A stretch of DNA of 64,000 nt from Tretioscincus oriximinensis (taxonomy: Eukaryota; Chordata; Lepidosauria; Squamata; Gymnophthalmidae): NCBI GenBank assembly GCA_022410635.1, contig JAJVDF010000249.1, forward strand, positions 864,823-928,822, written 5' to 3'. Below the pieces are notes generated by a model. The model searched no databases. It saw only the letters and a list, made by a program, of their open reading frames with translations, and was not told the origin of the DNA. A program made the position numbers and the translations under genes. Positions 1 through 11,394 of the stretch are shown here, piece by piece (the first letter of the stretch is position 1; every line of letters starts with the position of its first letter).

Positions 1-61
1 CCTTCTTCCTTCTTCCTTCTTCCTTCTTCCTTCTTCCTTCTTCCTTCTTCCTTCTTCCTTC
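1..61. repeat. (CCTTCTT)n microsatellite
   Basis: A 7-bp unit CCTTCTT is repeated almost perfectly about eight to nine times from the window edge. The array probably continues upstream. It ends where CCTTCATTCC breaks the period. Confidence 0.95.
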
Positions 62-1235
62 ATTCCTATAATAATTAATATTGTGTCATTTCATGGGAAA
101 TGTACAATAGTCAACATCCAATTCAAATACCTCTGTACAACCAATTCCCCATCCTTTCTTCCTGCCCTTCATATTATATTGTCCTGGTGTTGCTTATATA
201 CTGATTTCACTGATATATAAGAATAATTTTGTCTGGCACCAGAAAGATATGCTTGGTATATACGTATTCCGACTTAAGCACCTGAAAAGAAAACTGCCTT
301 AAAGTTACATTTTGGAACTGAATAAACTTTGAGCTTTCTGAAAATGAAACAGAAATATTGCCGCTGAGAATATCCATATTTATTTATACAAGAAGGTGTT
401 TAAATGTACGACATTTGATGTAAAAAAATGGCAGATCCTTTAATCAATAGAATACAAGTGTCCACTGAAAATCAAAGAAACTATATCAATTGTTAACACT
501 GTTCCCAAGGCACAAAATTAGTTCCGCTGATGTGTATTGTAAATTAAACACTGGAGGCAGAATCTGTGGCACCTTCTTATATGTATTTGCCTTGGATTTT
601 AGAGTTTTTCATTTGAGAACAAATGGATACATCAAAATGGCTTCCCCTCTTTATCATAACATGAAATCTGAAGATAATACATTGTTTCTTTAAAAAGATC
701 CCCACAATCCTACTATGAGATTATTTGCTAAAAGATTAAATACAAAGATATTAAGTTGAGAAAAGTTAGTTTTATCGCTAAGGAATCTTGATTTCTTCAG
801 TTTGACCACAAAGGTTGGTGGGCATCATTGTAGGAGCTGTTATAGGGTTGTTATGTTCAAATCAGACCAACTATAACCAATTATCCCAGGTTTGCTATAG
901 TTTGATTAGGTCACTGGAATACCCCTGGGTTTGACCTCACGATAAACATTTCTTTTCAAATTATAGGGTGGTTTGGTTCACATGCTAATTATGCCAGTCA
1001 CCCAGTTCACTGAGAAACATGAACCAAATACTGGTAGTTAAGCAGATCTGAAGTGTACCAATAGGCCTTCTCCAGTCATAGTCCTTATCAACCAACCAAC
1101 CAACCAATCAGTGATCTCAGTATTATATGCCAAAGTGTGTGATGTGAAAGTTTCCTCTGGGTCCAATTTCTAAAAAGGTTCCATAGTCCAGAACAGGGAA
1201 TCTGGTAAAGGTAATGTTGTGAGGTGAAATTTGTC
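62..1235. other. no recognisable gene or repeat
   Basis: AT-rich sequence. Only a short CCAA run near 1090-1110 stands out. Reading frames are short and show no codon-like composition or known motif. Confidence 0.6.
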
Positions 1236-1530
1236 TATCAGGATCGGTTTCAGAGATTTAGCCCTGTTAGTCTTTGTTCAGTCTACGAAAGCTCATGCTG
1301 TCTACCTTCCTCTTGTTAGTCTCCAAAATGTTACAAACCTCATCCACCCCTTTTTGAACTTTGTGAACAAAGATTAAAACAGCTACTCTGAAATCTACCA
1401 CTAGAGAAGGCTGAATGGAGTGGAAATCCACCAGATTCTCCAGGACTCTTTTCAGTATCTGACTTCTCTACAAAAGCTCATGCTGCCTACCTACTTCTTG
1501 TTAGTCTCCAAAGTACTACGAGTCCCCCTT
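1236..1530. repeat. diverged interspersed repeat, family D
   Basis: Two related segments occur here, around 1283-1340 and 1466-1521. Each contains a form of CTACRAAAGCTCATGCTG followed by CTTGTTAGTCTCCAAA. The same vocabulary (gttagtct, aagctttcgtaga, acttcttcagatgc) recurs at 28664-28922 and 30440-30535. It looks like a widespread sauropsid interspersed repeat, but I cannot name the family. Confidence 0.5.
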
Positions 1531-1538
1531 CATCAAGG

Positions 1539-1744
1539 TAGGCTGACCAGATGACCCATTTTGGGAGGGGGGATTGAAAACCCAGTTTTGGGGAGCCTCC
1601 CAGTTTTTTCTGAGGAATTTATTTTCAAAAAAAGATTTTTTTCAAAAAGAGTTTTTTTAAATTTTTTTTCCTCAGAAAAAATCAAGAGGTACCCAAAAAT
1701 GGGTTTTCAGCCCCCCCCCCCCCAAGGGTCATCTGGTCAGCCTA
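1539..1744 (+). mobile_element. palindromic hAT-like MITE, copy 1
   Basis: 206 bp beginning TAGGCTGACCAGATGACCC and ending GGTCAGCCTA, with both arms inverted copies of each other. The centre is T/A-rich (about 1620-1680). Flanks end in AAGG on the left and start AAAGG on the right, so any target duplication is degraded. The 63-codon frame at 1561 is only the arm sequence translated. Confidence 0.9.
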
Positions 1745-1858
1745 AAAGGTAGTCTTAATAATAGTGTAGCTGGCCCTAGTACTTACAAGACTTTTAACAC
1801 AAAATTCAGATGAATTCAGAAAACCAGAGCACTGTTTACAGTCCCACATTATCCCAAA

Positions 1859-1884
1859 CCCCCCCCCCCCCCCCCCCCCCCCCC
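1859..1884. repeat. poly(C) run of 26
   Basis: An uninterrupted run of 26 C. Runs this long are unusual and length errors are likely. The rest of 1745-2416 shows no gene or repeat that I recognise. Confidence 0.9.
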
Positions 1885-2416
1885 AAGGTAGCCTCGTTAC
1901 AAAAATTGCAGACTTTTGCCAATGGAGCCATGTTCACACCATAAAATTGCCAATTGTCTGTGCAATCCATGGCATATGGCAATTCTATTCTGATCCAAAG
2001 CTCTGCTTCTGCAACAGCAATGAAGGGAGGCAATATTTTGAATTTTACTTCAAAGGACTTTGTTTTAAATCCACTGCTGCATATCATCCAGGTTTTAGAG
2101 TATGAAAGTCTGCCTGGTGTATTAAACAATTGTATTCTTGTACTTTTAAATATGTTTTCCAGAAACAGAAAGTAGTGTCAGTCTTTTTCTAGTGCATTTT
2201 ACTTCACAATAGCAAAACCAGACAAGGTTTCCTGTAAAATATATACATTAGTAGTAAAAAGCATGCCAAGAACTGTCTCTAAGGTAAGCATGTTATGCCT
2301 CTGGTCCCTCAGAGGAGGCACATATTTATTGCTGTATAGAGAGAAATTTTGACCGTTGAATGATTCATGAATTAAAGTTACTTCCAAGGAAATAAGGACA
2401 TTTGTATAGGCTGGAC

Positions 2417-2657
2417 TTATTTTATTTTTATGTAGTTATTTGTACTTGTATCCCACCCTATACCCAAAGGTCTCAGGGCGGCCACCCATAGGGTGGCGCA
2501 CATAGCTTTTGTTGCTTTCTCCACAACAGACACCCTGTGGAGTAGGTGGGGCTGAGAGAGTTCAAAGAAATATGACTGGCCAAAGGTCATCCGGCTGGCT
2601 TTCGTGGAGGAGTGGGGAATCGAACCGGGAGACTACCAGTACACCAAACTGGCTTCT
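2417..2657 (-). mobile_element. tRNA-derived SINE (family A), A-box deleted
   Basis: Read on the minus strand, this has a tRNA-like head with a B-box GGTTCGATTCC, then a SINE body (tgaccttt, cacctactcc, tgtctgttgtgg). Its 3' tail resembles GCCGCCCTGAGACC followed by an AAAT-rich end. Compared with the full copy at 7832-8094, about 25 nt between ACTACCAG and TACACCAAACTGG are missing, which removes the pol III A-box. Confidence 0.85.
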
Positions 2658-3539
2658 AAAAGGGTAGAAACATGGAAATACAAGCTTAAATACAAATGAA
2701 TTCTTTTTTTGTGGAATCACCCATATATGGGCATGCACCAAACATTCTCACAATTCCTTGACAAAACTATTCACATCACACAGCCTTTGATCAGTAAGCA
2801 TGAAGGATGTTTTCAAGCACATTTTGACCCTGTCTAGATATGGCCCGTAGCTTCATTATACAGCAAAAGGACCTTAAGTGAGGTCACCTTCCACTAACCA
2901 GAATGGGACACAGATTCCCCGTGGGCCTCATTAAGATGGCCATAATCCAAAACAGAGATATAATCATAGCACAAAAGACTCGAAATGTCTTCCATCTTTA
3001 ATCTTCCAGTGGGCAGCTGCAGAAAAAACATCAGCTAACCTAAGTCAAGGCAAGATTATTATTGGAAGAGCACCTGCATCTGCAAAGATTGAAGTCTAGC
3101 TCCAATAGGTAGTTTTCCTAGCTTCTCTCCATCACTGTCTCTCCATCTCCACAACCCAAGCAGTTGTTATTGGTATCTGCCTGCCCTGGGGGAAGATAGC
3201 TGAATTAAAAATATGAGCGAGCGTGTGGTTTCCATTTTCTCAGGACATTTCTGCTACCAAAACATATTCCATGCTGGGCTAGTACAGTTGGCCGCCCAAT
3301 AATGTAAGTGCAAACCGGCATAACTGTAAAAAGCAATCCTAATGGATACAAAACACATAAAAGTCTAAAACTCTTTTTCTCCCCCCCCTTAACTGTACAG
3401 TTGAGGATGGACATTATTCTACGTAACACTTTTTCAGGGACTGATTGGCTATTTGTGTAAAATTTCTCAGTGTTACTGGTTTGGGGGGAATGAAATATCA
3501 AGGTGATTAAAAATGCAACCCTTCAGCCATAAAATCCGT
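2658..3539. other. no recognisable gene or repeat
   Basis: Unique-looking sequence with short frames only. No repeat family from elsewhere in the window is recognisable. Confidence 0.5.
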
Positions 3540-3940
3540 GAAAACGCCTGAATCGGATCAAGACTGATGATGAAGACAACTGTGGCAGTACCAATGATGA
3601 TACTAGTAAACTTGTATCCACCAGCAAGCNCACATTGGCCCCCCACCCTCCACAAGATGCCACTAAGAAGCACTGCTATCGGATAGAAAGTGATGATGAC
3701 GATGACTTTGAAAACGTTGGGAAAGTCGAAAGCCCATTGGACTACTGCCTGGTGGATTTGCCTTCCACTAATGGACAGATCCCTGGAAAGACCATTGAGA
3801 ACTTCATTGGGAAACCCAACGAGAAGGCGCCCGCCTCCAAGGACAGCACAGGCCACGCCAACTCAGTGCCCAATGGGACAGGCGGAGGCCAGGAGGCTGT
3901 CGGGCCAGAAGAAGACAAGGATGAACTTTTGCGAGTGACT
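3540..3940 (+). pseudogene. acidic coding-like fragment of unknown protein
   Basis: One plus-strand frame stays open for about 130 codons from near 3545 to 3943. It is compositionally unlike everything else here: GC-richer, with codon-like third positions and a coherent acidic, Ser/Thr/Pro-rich protein. It contains an aspartate run followed by Phe-Glu-Asn-Val near 3690-3715, then an SPLDYCLVDLP segment and a Gly/Asn-rich stretch. There is no natural start codon at the left; a stop precedes the open stretch. The right end runs directly into the poly(T) of a minus-strand L1 at 3943. I do not recognise the parent gene. It could be a 5'-truncated processed pseudogene or retrocopy, or an isolated exon whose end was destroyed by the L1. 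The acidic-F-x-x-V pattern resembles LC3-interacting motifs, but that is only a resemblance. Confidence 0.45.
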
Positions 3941-3942
3941 GA

Positions 3943-5350
3943 TCTTTTTTTTTCTTTTTTTGGGTTTTATTGTGCTTAATTGTTACAAAAAATAAAAAGT
4001 GAATTAACACAAAAATAATAATAACAAAAAGAAGAACATCCCCATACACCCTCCCTCCTCCCATCACCGGAGCAACAAATTATGTTATCAGTCTTTGTTC
4101 TTTTAACATCAGGAAAGTTCCTCTGACCATCGGGTGTGTAACTGCATTTTCGGCATGTATTATGAGTGATTTCCATTTTGCAGACCAATGAAAAGTTGAT
4201 TGTTGACCCATTTCTTGTAGTCTTTTGTCACGATATATATCAAAGAGTAAAAATTCCAAGATATAGTTCCACCAATTCTCCATAGTCCAAAATCTTTGGT
4301 CTTTCCAACCTCTGGCGACCACTAAGTGTCCGGTGAGTACTGCCATTTGAATAAACATTTTCTCATCGTGCCCCAATACCAAAGGGTCCAATAATTCAAA
4401 AATCCAACATTCATCAGAATCAGTAATATTCACATTTACTACCCTTTGTATTTGAAATAACATGTTTTGTCGAAACTGCAATAATCTGGGGCACCGAGCC
4501 CACATATGAATGTAGAACCGTCTATTTTGACAGCCGTGCCAGCACACTGGTGGTAGACCCGAAATATGCAAGAGCTGGCAGGGTGTACGGTACCATTTAG
4601 TAATTATTTTTAATTCTGTTTCTTGAAGCCTTATATCTTTGTACATCAAGTATCTGGTACGCCAGTACTCCCACTTATCTTTAATCTGTGGAATTTCATT
4701 TTCCCAGTATTCATATATTTTTGAAGTGTTATCAAACTTGTCATTGATAATAATTTTATATATGTCTTTGATTTGTTTTTTAATTCCCAATATTATATTG
4801 TTTGTAACGCATTCCATCTTTGAAGTTCCTGTTAAACTTCTTTTTATCTCCCTATTATTAATTAAATTATAAATAGAATGCTGTTGCAACCAAAATTGTT
4901 GGTGTTGTTGTATTGTTATTCTCCTTAAAGTTGCCCAGTCTACTGGTGTACCTGTGCAATCANTTAAATCTCTGATTTTTTTATAACCTTGTACATTTAG
5001 GTGGTTTATGTAGTCAGTGATATAAGGCTCTCCAGAAAGATTTAAAGCATGAAGCGATGCTAATTGCCTCCAGTTGTCAGCCAGCCTCCTTATGTTGGAT
5101 TTCCAGCTTCTATATGTCGCCTTCATAGGAAGTAGCCAGTGATCCGTGATTCTTTTAGGATATCCCGGGTTGAGAATGGTTCTATTTTTTAATCTATTCA
5201 TTTCTAATTCCATTAGTATAGGAATTCTGGTTCTATGATATTCCATCTGATCTTGTGGATTACGTCTGTAACAGTGAACAGTTATAAGACTTCCATTTTT
5301 TGTGTGTGCTAATTTATTCCATGGTAGCTCATACCAGTGGGCCAGTTATT
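3943..5350 (-). mobile_element. L1 LINE, 5'-truncated, ORF2 C-terminal part
   Basis: The T-rich start at 3945-3964 is the poly(A) tail of a minus-strand L1. An open frame of 388 codons (5246 to 4080) encodes the ORF2 C-terminal region, with KWYRTP at residue 217. The L1 terminal cysteine motif follows as C235-x3-C239-x7-H247-x4-C252. The C-terminal stop is at 4080 and a short 3' UTR follows. The frame has no internal stop and one ambiguous base (4963). L1 protein similarity continues upstream in another frame to about 5350 (a WYELPWNKLA-like stretch), so a frameshift lies near 5250. The endonuclease and catalytic RT core are absent. Confidence 0.85.
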
Positions 5351-6149
5351 AAAAGGTGTTTTTATTTTTCCTAGAAAACTCTCCGCTACAGTATCACTTT
5401 TTAGCAGTCAGAATTGCACCAGCCCTGCAGTCCGGGGTTCCTTTCACCACCTCCCACATAAAGTTATCGGTTGCTGTTATTTTTTCCTTGGAACTCTCTT
5501 TTGAAGAATACAAATTGCTTTAATTTTGCTGCTCTGGTTTTCTCTTCCTGCCACTACCACCGCTGTCCCTCAATCACCCGTTTCCATCCCTTCGAGCGAC
5601 TGAATCTACACGCAGACCTTGTAGTAAATGGGAGATTTGTATATTTTTTACTTTATATTTCCTGATTGCACATCGGTTTCGGAGGGGGGCTGAGGGCAGG
5701 TGTGCGCTACAGAAAAATGATGCAGAAAACATCCTGAATTACAATTCTCTAAGGACAGTTCAAGATAATATCTCTCCAACCTTCAAGGAAAGAAGTATCC
5801 CAAAAATACTGAAGAGAACAATTTGGCCCAGTCCGTGTCATGCTCTGTGTGCTTCCATGGATGCTGAATTTTAAAAGTATTAAAGTGCAGGTCATTGGCT
5901 AAGGCAGGGAATGAAGAAGTCGACCTTTTCCCCTTTCATAGGAGCTCTTCTTTCAGGTACATCCTCAGCGTGAAGCTGTCAGCTAAAAATAACGTATGAA
6001 GGAAGAAGTCATGTGGAACAAGCCACGGCATGGCAGAGGCATTAATATTGTGAAAAAATCCCAGCAATTTTATCCTAACAAAAAGAGATGCTTGAAGTTC
6101 AAGGTTTCAAATGTAGAGACATATGGGTATACTGTTTGAGCAATTTAAG
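5351..6149. other. no recognisable gene or repeat
   Basis: Mixed composition with short frames. No family is recognised. Confidence 0.5.
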
Positions 6150-6340
6150 AGTCATAGAATCATAAAATGTGGAATTGGAAGGGACCTCCAGGGCATCGGG
6201 TCCAACCCCCTGCTCAATGCAGGATTCATTAAACCATCCCGGACAGAGGACTGTCCAGTCTCTGTTAGAAGACGTCCAGTGAAGGAGGACTCTCCACCTC
6301 CTGTGGCAACCTGTTCCACTGGTTTATCATAGTGGAAGCT
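6150..6340 (-). mobile_element. CR1 LINE 3' end
   Basis: On the minus strand the sequence ends in CR1-type octamers (ATTTTATG ATTCTATG). Upstream is the conserved CR1 3' region that spells 'ggaggtcccttcca' and 'cctgcattgagcaggggg'. Only the last 190 bp or so are present. Confidence 0.85.
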
Positions 6341-6440
6341 CATAGGTTGTTTTGCAGAAGACCCACACCCATTTCCAATTTTATCTCTTCTTCTTTATCC
6401 TGTTTACTTAGGGCATATCTCCATTTACAGTTAATCATTG

Positions 6441-6647
6441 TACTTGAATGGATGTCTGGATGTTGACTCCGGGATGGAGCAATAGGCAGGACTCCTGAGA
6501 TACCGTTTGCAGGGAGTCATGAACAGGTGCATATTTTGCTTTCCTCTGTTTGGACTGCCCAGGTGCATCTGGTGGGCCTCTGTGTGGGACAGAAAGCTGG
6601 ACTAGATGGGCTCTGGCCCGATCCAGTATGGCTCTTCTTATGTTCAC
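6441..6647 (+). mobile_element. CR1-like LINE (family B) 3' end
   Basis: The 3' UTR of a CR1-related LINE: GGATGTCTGGATGTTG, then GGTGCATATTTTGCTTTCC, then GATCCAGTATGGCTCTTCTT and a terminal TATGTTC. Coding sequence is absent. Family B is the most numerous LINE remnant here. Its 3' end repeats the 8-mer CTTATGTT, analogous to ATTCTATG in CR1 proper. Confidence 0.85.
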
Positions 6648-6761
6648 AGTACAAGTTAGACACAAGAACTAAACTTATAGATAAGATAATGAACACCTGA
6701 TCTTAGTACTCCTTATATGGCAGTTAATATTCTGCCTGAAGATTTTATTTATCCCAACAGA

Positions 6762-7010
6762 TACAGTCCCTCATCTGGGAGATGGGGGTTTGAGTCCCTA
6801 TGTCTGACGTGGAGAGGAGTGAGCGCCTTCTATTAGCTTGCAGCTCTGGCCAACCCAGCTATTCGAAAGCAAGAATTGCAAGAAATTGCAACTGACTGTG
6901 ATTAGATAAATAGGAAGTGCCACAGCATTGTGGGGAACATAGAATGTCTACCCTTGGGCAAAAAATAACTTTGTAAGCTGCTTTGAGTCCCTTCTTCATG
7001 TATTGTATGC
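6762..7010 (+). mobile_element. SINE family C, 5'-truncated
   Basis: A tRNA-like B-box region (gggtttgagtccc) starts the recognisable part. Then come the body landmarks CCAACCCAGCTATTCGAAAG, AATTGCAAGAAATTGCAACT and GCTGCTTTGAGTCCCTTC. The A-box part and the pyrimidine tail are lost. A family B LINE fragment follows immediately. Confidence 0.8.
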
Positions 7011-7012
7011 CA

Positions 7013-7151
7013 CAGGTGCATATTTTGCTTTCCTCTGTTCAGGCTGCCCAGGTGCATCTGGTGGGCTTCTGTGTGACACAGAATGCTGGACTAGATGGGC
7101 TCTGGCCCGATCCAGTATGGCTCTTCTTATGTTCTTATATTCTTATGTTCT
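7013..7151 (+). mobile_element. CR1-like LINE (family B) 3' end
   Basis: The last 139 bp of the family, ending in near-perfect CTTATGTT/CTTATATT 8-mer repeats at 7127-7150. It abuts the preceding SINE C directly. Confidence 0.85.
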
Positions 7152-7831
7152 AGGAGGCATTCTGACTGATGCAAGTGAATGAATTTTTTTGCAAGTATGA
7201 AAGTATAAGAAATGCAAGCAGGGACATGGCAGTCAAAGGAAAGAACACATTTTGTTCTAAACAAGCACATCCCATTTAACTGCTGTGGAGCAGTAGGTGG
7301 TTTTGTGTGTCCCTTCAGCTCCAAGCCTCCATAACTCTGCCTTGGAGCGACTTAATTCCTTACCACCCACAGCCCAGGCATGAAGCTTAATAGCACAAGC
7401 TGTCCTCCTATGTGTGCAGTGTGGCTTATTTAATGCTGCTGAGAACACCTTATCGAGTGGATTTCTTTGCTCTCGGAAATCCGCATATGGATTTTGATTT
7501 GGCATTTTAATTATTTTTCCTACTGTGGGAAAACAGCGAAGCAGATCNCAAAGCATGTGAAACCTCACTATCAACTTTTAAATCTTTATATGCCCCTGAT
7601 AGTAATATGTTAAGAATGAAATACGATGTTGGAATTTGTATTAGGAACAAACTAGCTTTCATTTGGACATAGCTTCCTCTGCATTTAAATTAGAGCTGAT
7701 AAACATCCCATAATAGCAAAAGAAGGATAATAAGAAATGTGGGCACCAGTAAAATCATAGGAATGATATTATTATAGACACCAGTATCTTGATGTTTTCA
7801 TGTCAAGATATAAAAGAGNCTTGGCCTGAAC
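7152..7831. other. no recognisable gene or repeat
   Basis: AT-rich, with short frames and single ambiguous bases. Nothing is recognised. Confidence 0.5.
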
Positions 7832-8094
7832 ATTTATTTATTTTATTTATTTATTTGTATTTATATCCTGCCCCATAACCGAAGGTTTCAGGGCAGCCTA
7901 CCATAGGGCAGCGCACATAGCTTTTGTTGCTTTCTCCACAACAGACACCCTGTGGAGTAGGTGGGGCTGAGAGAGTTCAAAGAACTGTGACTGGCCCAAG
8001 GTCAGCCAGCTGTCTTCATTGAGGAGTAGGGAATCGAACCAGGAGACTACCAGGTACGAGTCCCACACTCTAACCACTACACCAAACTGGCTCT
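7832..8094 (-). mobile_element. tRNA-derived SINE (family A), full length
   Basis: The best reference copy of this family in the window. On the minus strand it opens AGAGCCAGTTTGGTGTAG, with an A-box TAGTGGTTAGAGTG (8066-8083) and a B-box GGTTCGATTCC (about 8030-8041). The body carries TGACCTTGGGCC, CCACCTACTCCACAGG and GCTATGTGCGC. The 3' end resembles an L2 tail and runs into (AAAT)n at 7832-7858. This is a pol III promoter architecture, but not a functional tRNA gene. Confidence 0.9.
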
Positions 8095-8439
8095 AGATTG
8101 TGTNTTTTCAGTCCTGACTAACATTGGATCTAAGGTGGGTTAGACCTGATTAGTATGTTGGGAGATTCCTTGGACACAAAATCTGTTTTTCTATAAATCA
8201 TTCTATATTAATCTCTGTTTCTTACCTTAGTTATTTTGGCCTTTTCTGCCCTCTGATATAGACTAGAGAAGTTTCTTCCCTGCTAGCTATGTTGAGTTGC
8301 CATAATCCAAGATTCCAAAACCAGAGCAGTAAAATCCTACCCCAAACCCTGCCATTATGCAAAAGCCCAAGTCTAATCTCAGCTCACCCATCTCTAATCT
8401 CTCTCCATATCATAAACAAGAAGAAAATGGGACACAATG

Positions 8440-8757
8440 CACTTATCAGTATGTCCCACGAGGAGTGGTTAAAGGATCTAGGGATGTTTAGTCTGCAAAA
8501 GACTAAGAGCTGTCTACAAANATCTGAAGGACCACCACAGAGCAGAGGGATCAGCATTGTTCTCATTGGCACATGGAAGGACAAGAAACAATGGGATGTA
8601 ACTACAAGGGAGGAGGTGGTGAGTTCGCTGTCGCTGGAAGTCTTCAGAGACTGGACGGTCATCTGTCTGGGATGGTTTAATAAACCCTGCAATGAGCAGG
8701 GAGTGGGACCCGATGACCCTGGAGGTCCCTTCCAACTCTATCATTCTATGATTGATA
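8440..8757 (+). mobile_element. CR1 LINE C-terminus and 3' UTR, internally deleted
   Basis: A frame resembling [11 protein letters not shown] is followed by a jump directly to a LSTK-like segment, so the GDLIAVY region is deleted. Further on come GGATGGTTTAATAAACCCTG and a terminal TCTATGATT. It is the same family as 13850-14512. Confidence 0.85.
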
Positions 8758-8975
8758 TAAAAAAGTATTTGTCGCTGCCAAAAACAAATAATATTATGTT
8801 TGCATTAGCATGTTCCTGAAGCAGTTCAAGGCATGAAGAAAATGCAAGATCTTATTTAGATCCTTTAATTACCTCTCATCATCTCAGTATGACAGGACAA
8901 AATTGTGGCATACATTTTGGCCCTTACCCTTGTCTGATCCTTGCTTCTGAGGAAATAAATATCCAGATGTGTGTA

Positions 8976-9080
8976 TGTTTGTTTATTATACTTATATCCT
9001 ACCTTACATCGGAAGGTCTCGGTGGCCAACAATAAAAGCAAAAATACAAAATTGGCATATAAAACATTATCTGAAGGTGG
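8976..9080 (-). mobile_element. LINE/SINE 3' tail fragment
   Basis: On the minus strand a diverged copy of the L2-type tail (CCGANACCTTCCGATGTAAGG then an AT-rich end). No coding or tRNA-like head is left. The rest of 8758-9486 shows nothing recognisable. Confidence 0.45.
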
Positions 9081-9486
9081 GAAATAAACCACTATTTCTT
9101 CAACTAAAGGCCTGGTTAAAGGTACTTATTGATTTGTCTCTCATGTCCAAAATAACTTTAGTTTGCCATACAAAACTACAATAGATGGCTTACACATAAA
9201 TGTAGCTCTAACCAATGCTAGCTGCTATTAATCTCCTGATCTGCTTATGATTCAAAATACCAGTAGATCTCAAAATCCATTTAATCAACATAAAATGAAT
9301 CCCTTCAGATTCTAAAACTTGGAATGTTCATTTCTGTGTCTACAAATATAAGGTGAAGCTATCTAGCCCAAAGTTGAAAACAAAGCTTAAACAAATGAAA
9401 AATGAAAAATTAATAGAATTCAAACTAAATTTAAAATTAAAATTACAGCTGCTTGGGACTGATTGACAAAACAACTAGATGATTAG

Positions 9487-9607
9487 GCTGCGTTCACATG
9501 ACAAGATAAAAAACGGAATAAAGCTTTATTCCGGAATATAGCAATGGCGTGTCTCTTCACACCACGAAGCTATATTCCGGAATATGCACCGTAGAAATCC
9601 ATTGCCC
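9487..9607. mobile_element. palindromic MITE fragment, family E
   Basis: Begins GGCTGCGTTCACATGAC and contains two inverted copies of the self-complementary TATATTCCGGAATATA core (9530-9540 and 9570-9587). A related element lies at 15136-15500. The right terminus is not resolved. Confidence 0.5.
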
Positions 9608-9661
9608 AGGACCTTATGCTTTCCAATTATCAATATTTGCTGGGCAGATATTTCTTTCCTA

Positions 9662-9723
9662 CTTCCCTGANACCTTTGGGCATGGGGCAGGGTATAAGAA
9701 TAAATCAATAAATCAATAAATCA
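9662..9723 (+). mobile_element. LINE/SINE 3' tail with (AATC)n
   Basis: TTCCCTGANACCTTTGGGC is followed by GGGTATAAGAATAAATC and short AATC/AAAT repeats. This is the L2-type tail seen on family A SINEs, severely 5'-truncated. Confidence 0.5.
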
Positions 9724-9819
9724 AATATTTTCTTATATACTTCTTTTCCCTTCTCATCTTTGGACCTCAGCAATTTAATACTAACACCTTTGACTGGCCA
9801 GGACATCCATGGTTCTGTC

Positions 9820-10232
9820 ATAAGAACATAAGAAGAGCCATACTGGATCAGGCCACAGCCCATCAAGTCCAGTCTTCTGTGTCACACAGAGGCCCACCAG
9901 ATGCACCTGTGCAGTCTGAACTGAGGAAAGCAAAATATGCACCTGTTCATGACTCCCTGCAAATGGNATTTCAGAAGCCCTGCCTGTTGTTCCATCCCNG
10001 AGGCAACATCCAGACGTCCATCCTAGCACTCATTTATACCCTTGGTGTCCATAAACCTGTCTAGTCCTGTCTTGAAGCTATCCAAGCTGTTAGCTACCAC
10101 CACCTCTTCAGGAAGGAAATTCCACAGACCAAATGACCCTCTGTGTGAAAAAATATTGTCCTTTATCTGTCCTCACTTTTCTGCCCATCAGTTTCAAGGA
10201 GGGCCCTCTGGTCCTAGTGTTGTGTGATAGAG
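9820..10232 (-). mobile_element. CR1-like LINE (family B)
   Basis: The 3' 8-mers at 9820-9838 lead (minus strand) into the 3' UTR and the end of ORF2, a frame like LDSFKTGLDRFMDTKG. Similarity stops at TGATAGAGAAAA near 10232, so it is 5'-truncated. Confidence 0.9.
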
Positions 10233-11394
10233 AAAATTCTATAATCCATCTCTAATTCCTGATTAGTTGGGACCATACAGCTGATGAAATTATAATAGGC
10301 AGGGAAAAAAATGTAGTCAGAACAAACAAACACACACACGCACATTACTTAGTGGATTTTCTTTATTATTATTATTTTTTNAAAAAAGCTTTTCATTGTG
10401 GGAGCAGAATTCTTCCTTTATCAAATTGCTATTTTCTCCTTGGAAGTCACAACTGGGAAACACGCAGCACAATGCTCCTAAATAAATAAATGCACATTGT
10501 TTACTACAGTGGAGGGATCTTAGCTTCTGTTGTCAGAAGCATGAATATAAGTTAATGGGTGCCATTTGTATTTGTTGTTGGCTGGTATGTTTTTCCCCTC
10601 CTTTCCAGAGTACCAGTGACAGGAGAAATGTATGTATTAAAATAATAAGTGTGATGAAAAGCAGTGCTCTTTATAATTTCAGCCCAGCTGCTGTATTGAT
10701 GGATACAATCTTTACCACATGCTCCAGGTGGCTTCTAATACTTGTCTCCCTCCAGAAACCTCTATTTGCACATCTTAAACCACTTAATGGATCAGAACAG
10801 GATATTTTTTTCCCTCCCTCCATCTGGGTGCTTTAATAGTGTTCACTGGCGTAATGTTTGTAAATCTTTGTTTTACATTTCACTCACCCTGAGCATTTCC
10901 GGAGATGCACAACAGATTCTCTTTGTGCCTTTTCCATTGATCTTGTTATCTTANTGTGGCTACACCACATATCAATATATTCTTCAGCTTCATCAAGGTT
11001 CACAAAGTACCGTGACTCAATTAATCACCCTGCCTTCAGGACTAGTCTCCNTGCCCCACATATTTCATATGAAAGTCATTTGAAAGCTTTGTATTCAAAG
11101 TTCGCAAATGTTACCTTTTTATTCAGAGCATGCATCTCCAAAAGCTCTAATCAACTTGTCTACTGTTGTTTAAAACTTCGCTTACTACTGTACAAAACAC
11201 TTTGAATTATTGAGCTCCGAGACTTCTATTCAATGTGCCAGAAATGTCTGATTCAACATACTATAGTCTGCAGAATAAAAAGGCTTCATTTATGATTACA
11301 GTTAGGCTGCAAACGCACTATACATTAACACAGAATGGAAAACGATTTAAATTGATCCAAATTCAACCTGATTTTGATGCCTAATTTCACATCA
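10233..11394. other. no recognisable gene or repeat
   Basis: A CA-rich stretch at 10325-10345 and an ATT-rich stretch at 10360-10390 are the only low-complexity pieces. Frames around 10555-11083 overlap each other and have no recognisable domain. Confidence 0.5.

Noticed and set aside
1561..1752. 63-residue frame and about a dozen similar frames (PVLGCLPVFSEE...-like) across the window
   Set aside because: They are translations of the palindromic MITE arms. The same peptide appears on both strands because the element is its own inverse complement. No start context or conserved coding signature.
3635..3979. Start codon at 3635 for the acidic fragment
   Set aside because: The codon there is TTG, not ATG, and the same frame is open upstream, so the fragment has no native start in the window. 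Its last codons are L1 poly(T).
8030..8083. tRNA gene on the minus strand
   Set aside because: A- and B-box are present, but the sequence is a multi-copy SINE head without a foldable anticodon arm of the right length or a clean T-run terminator.
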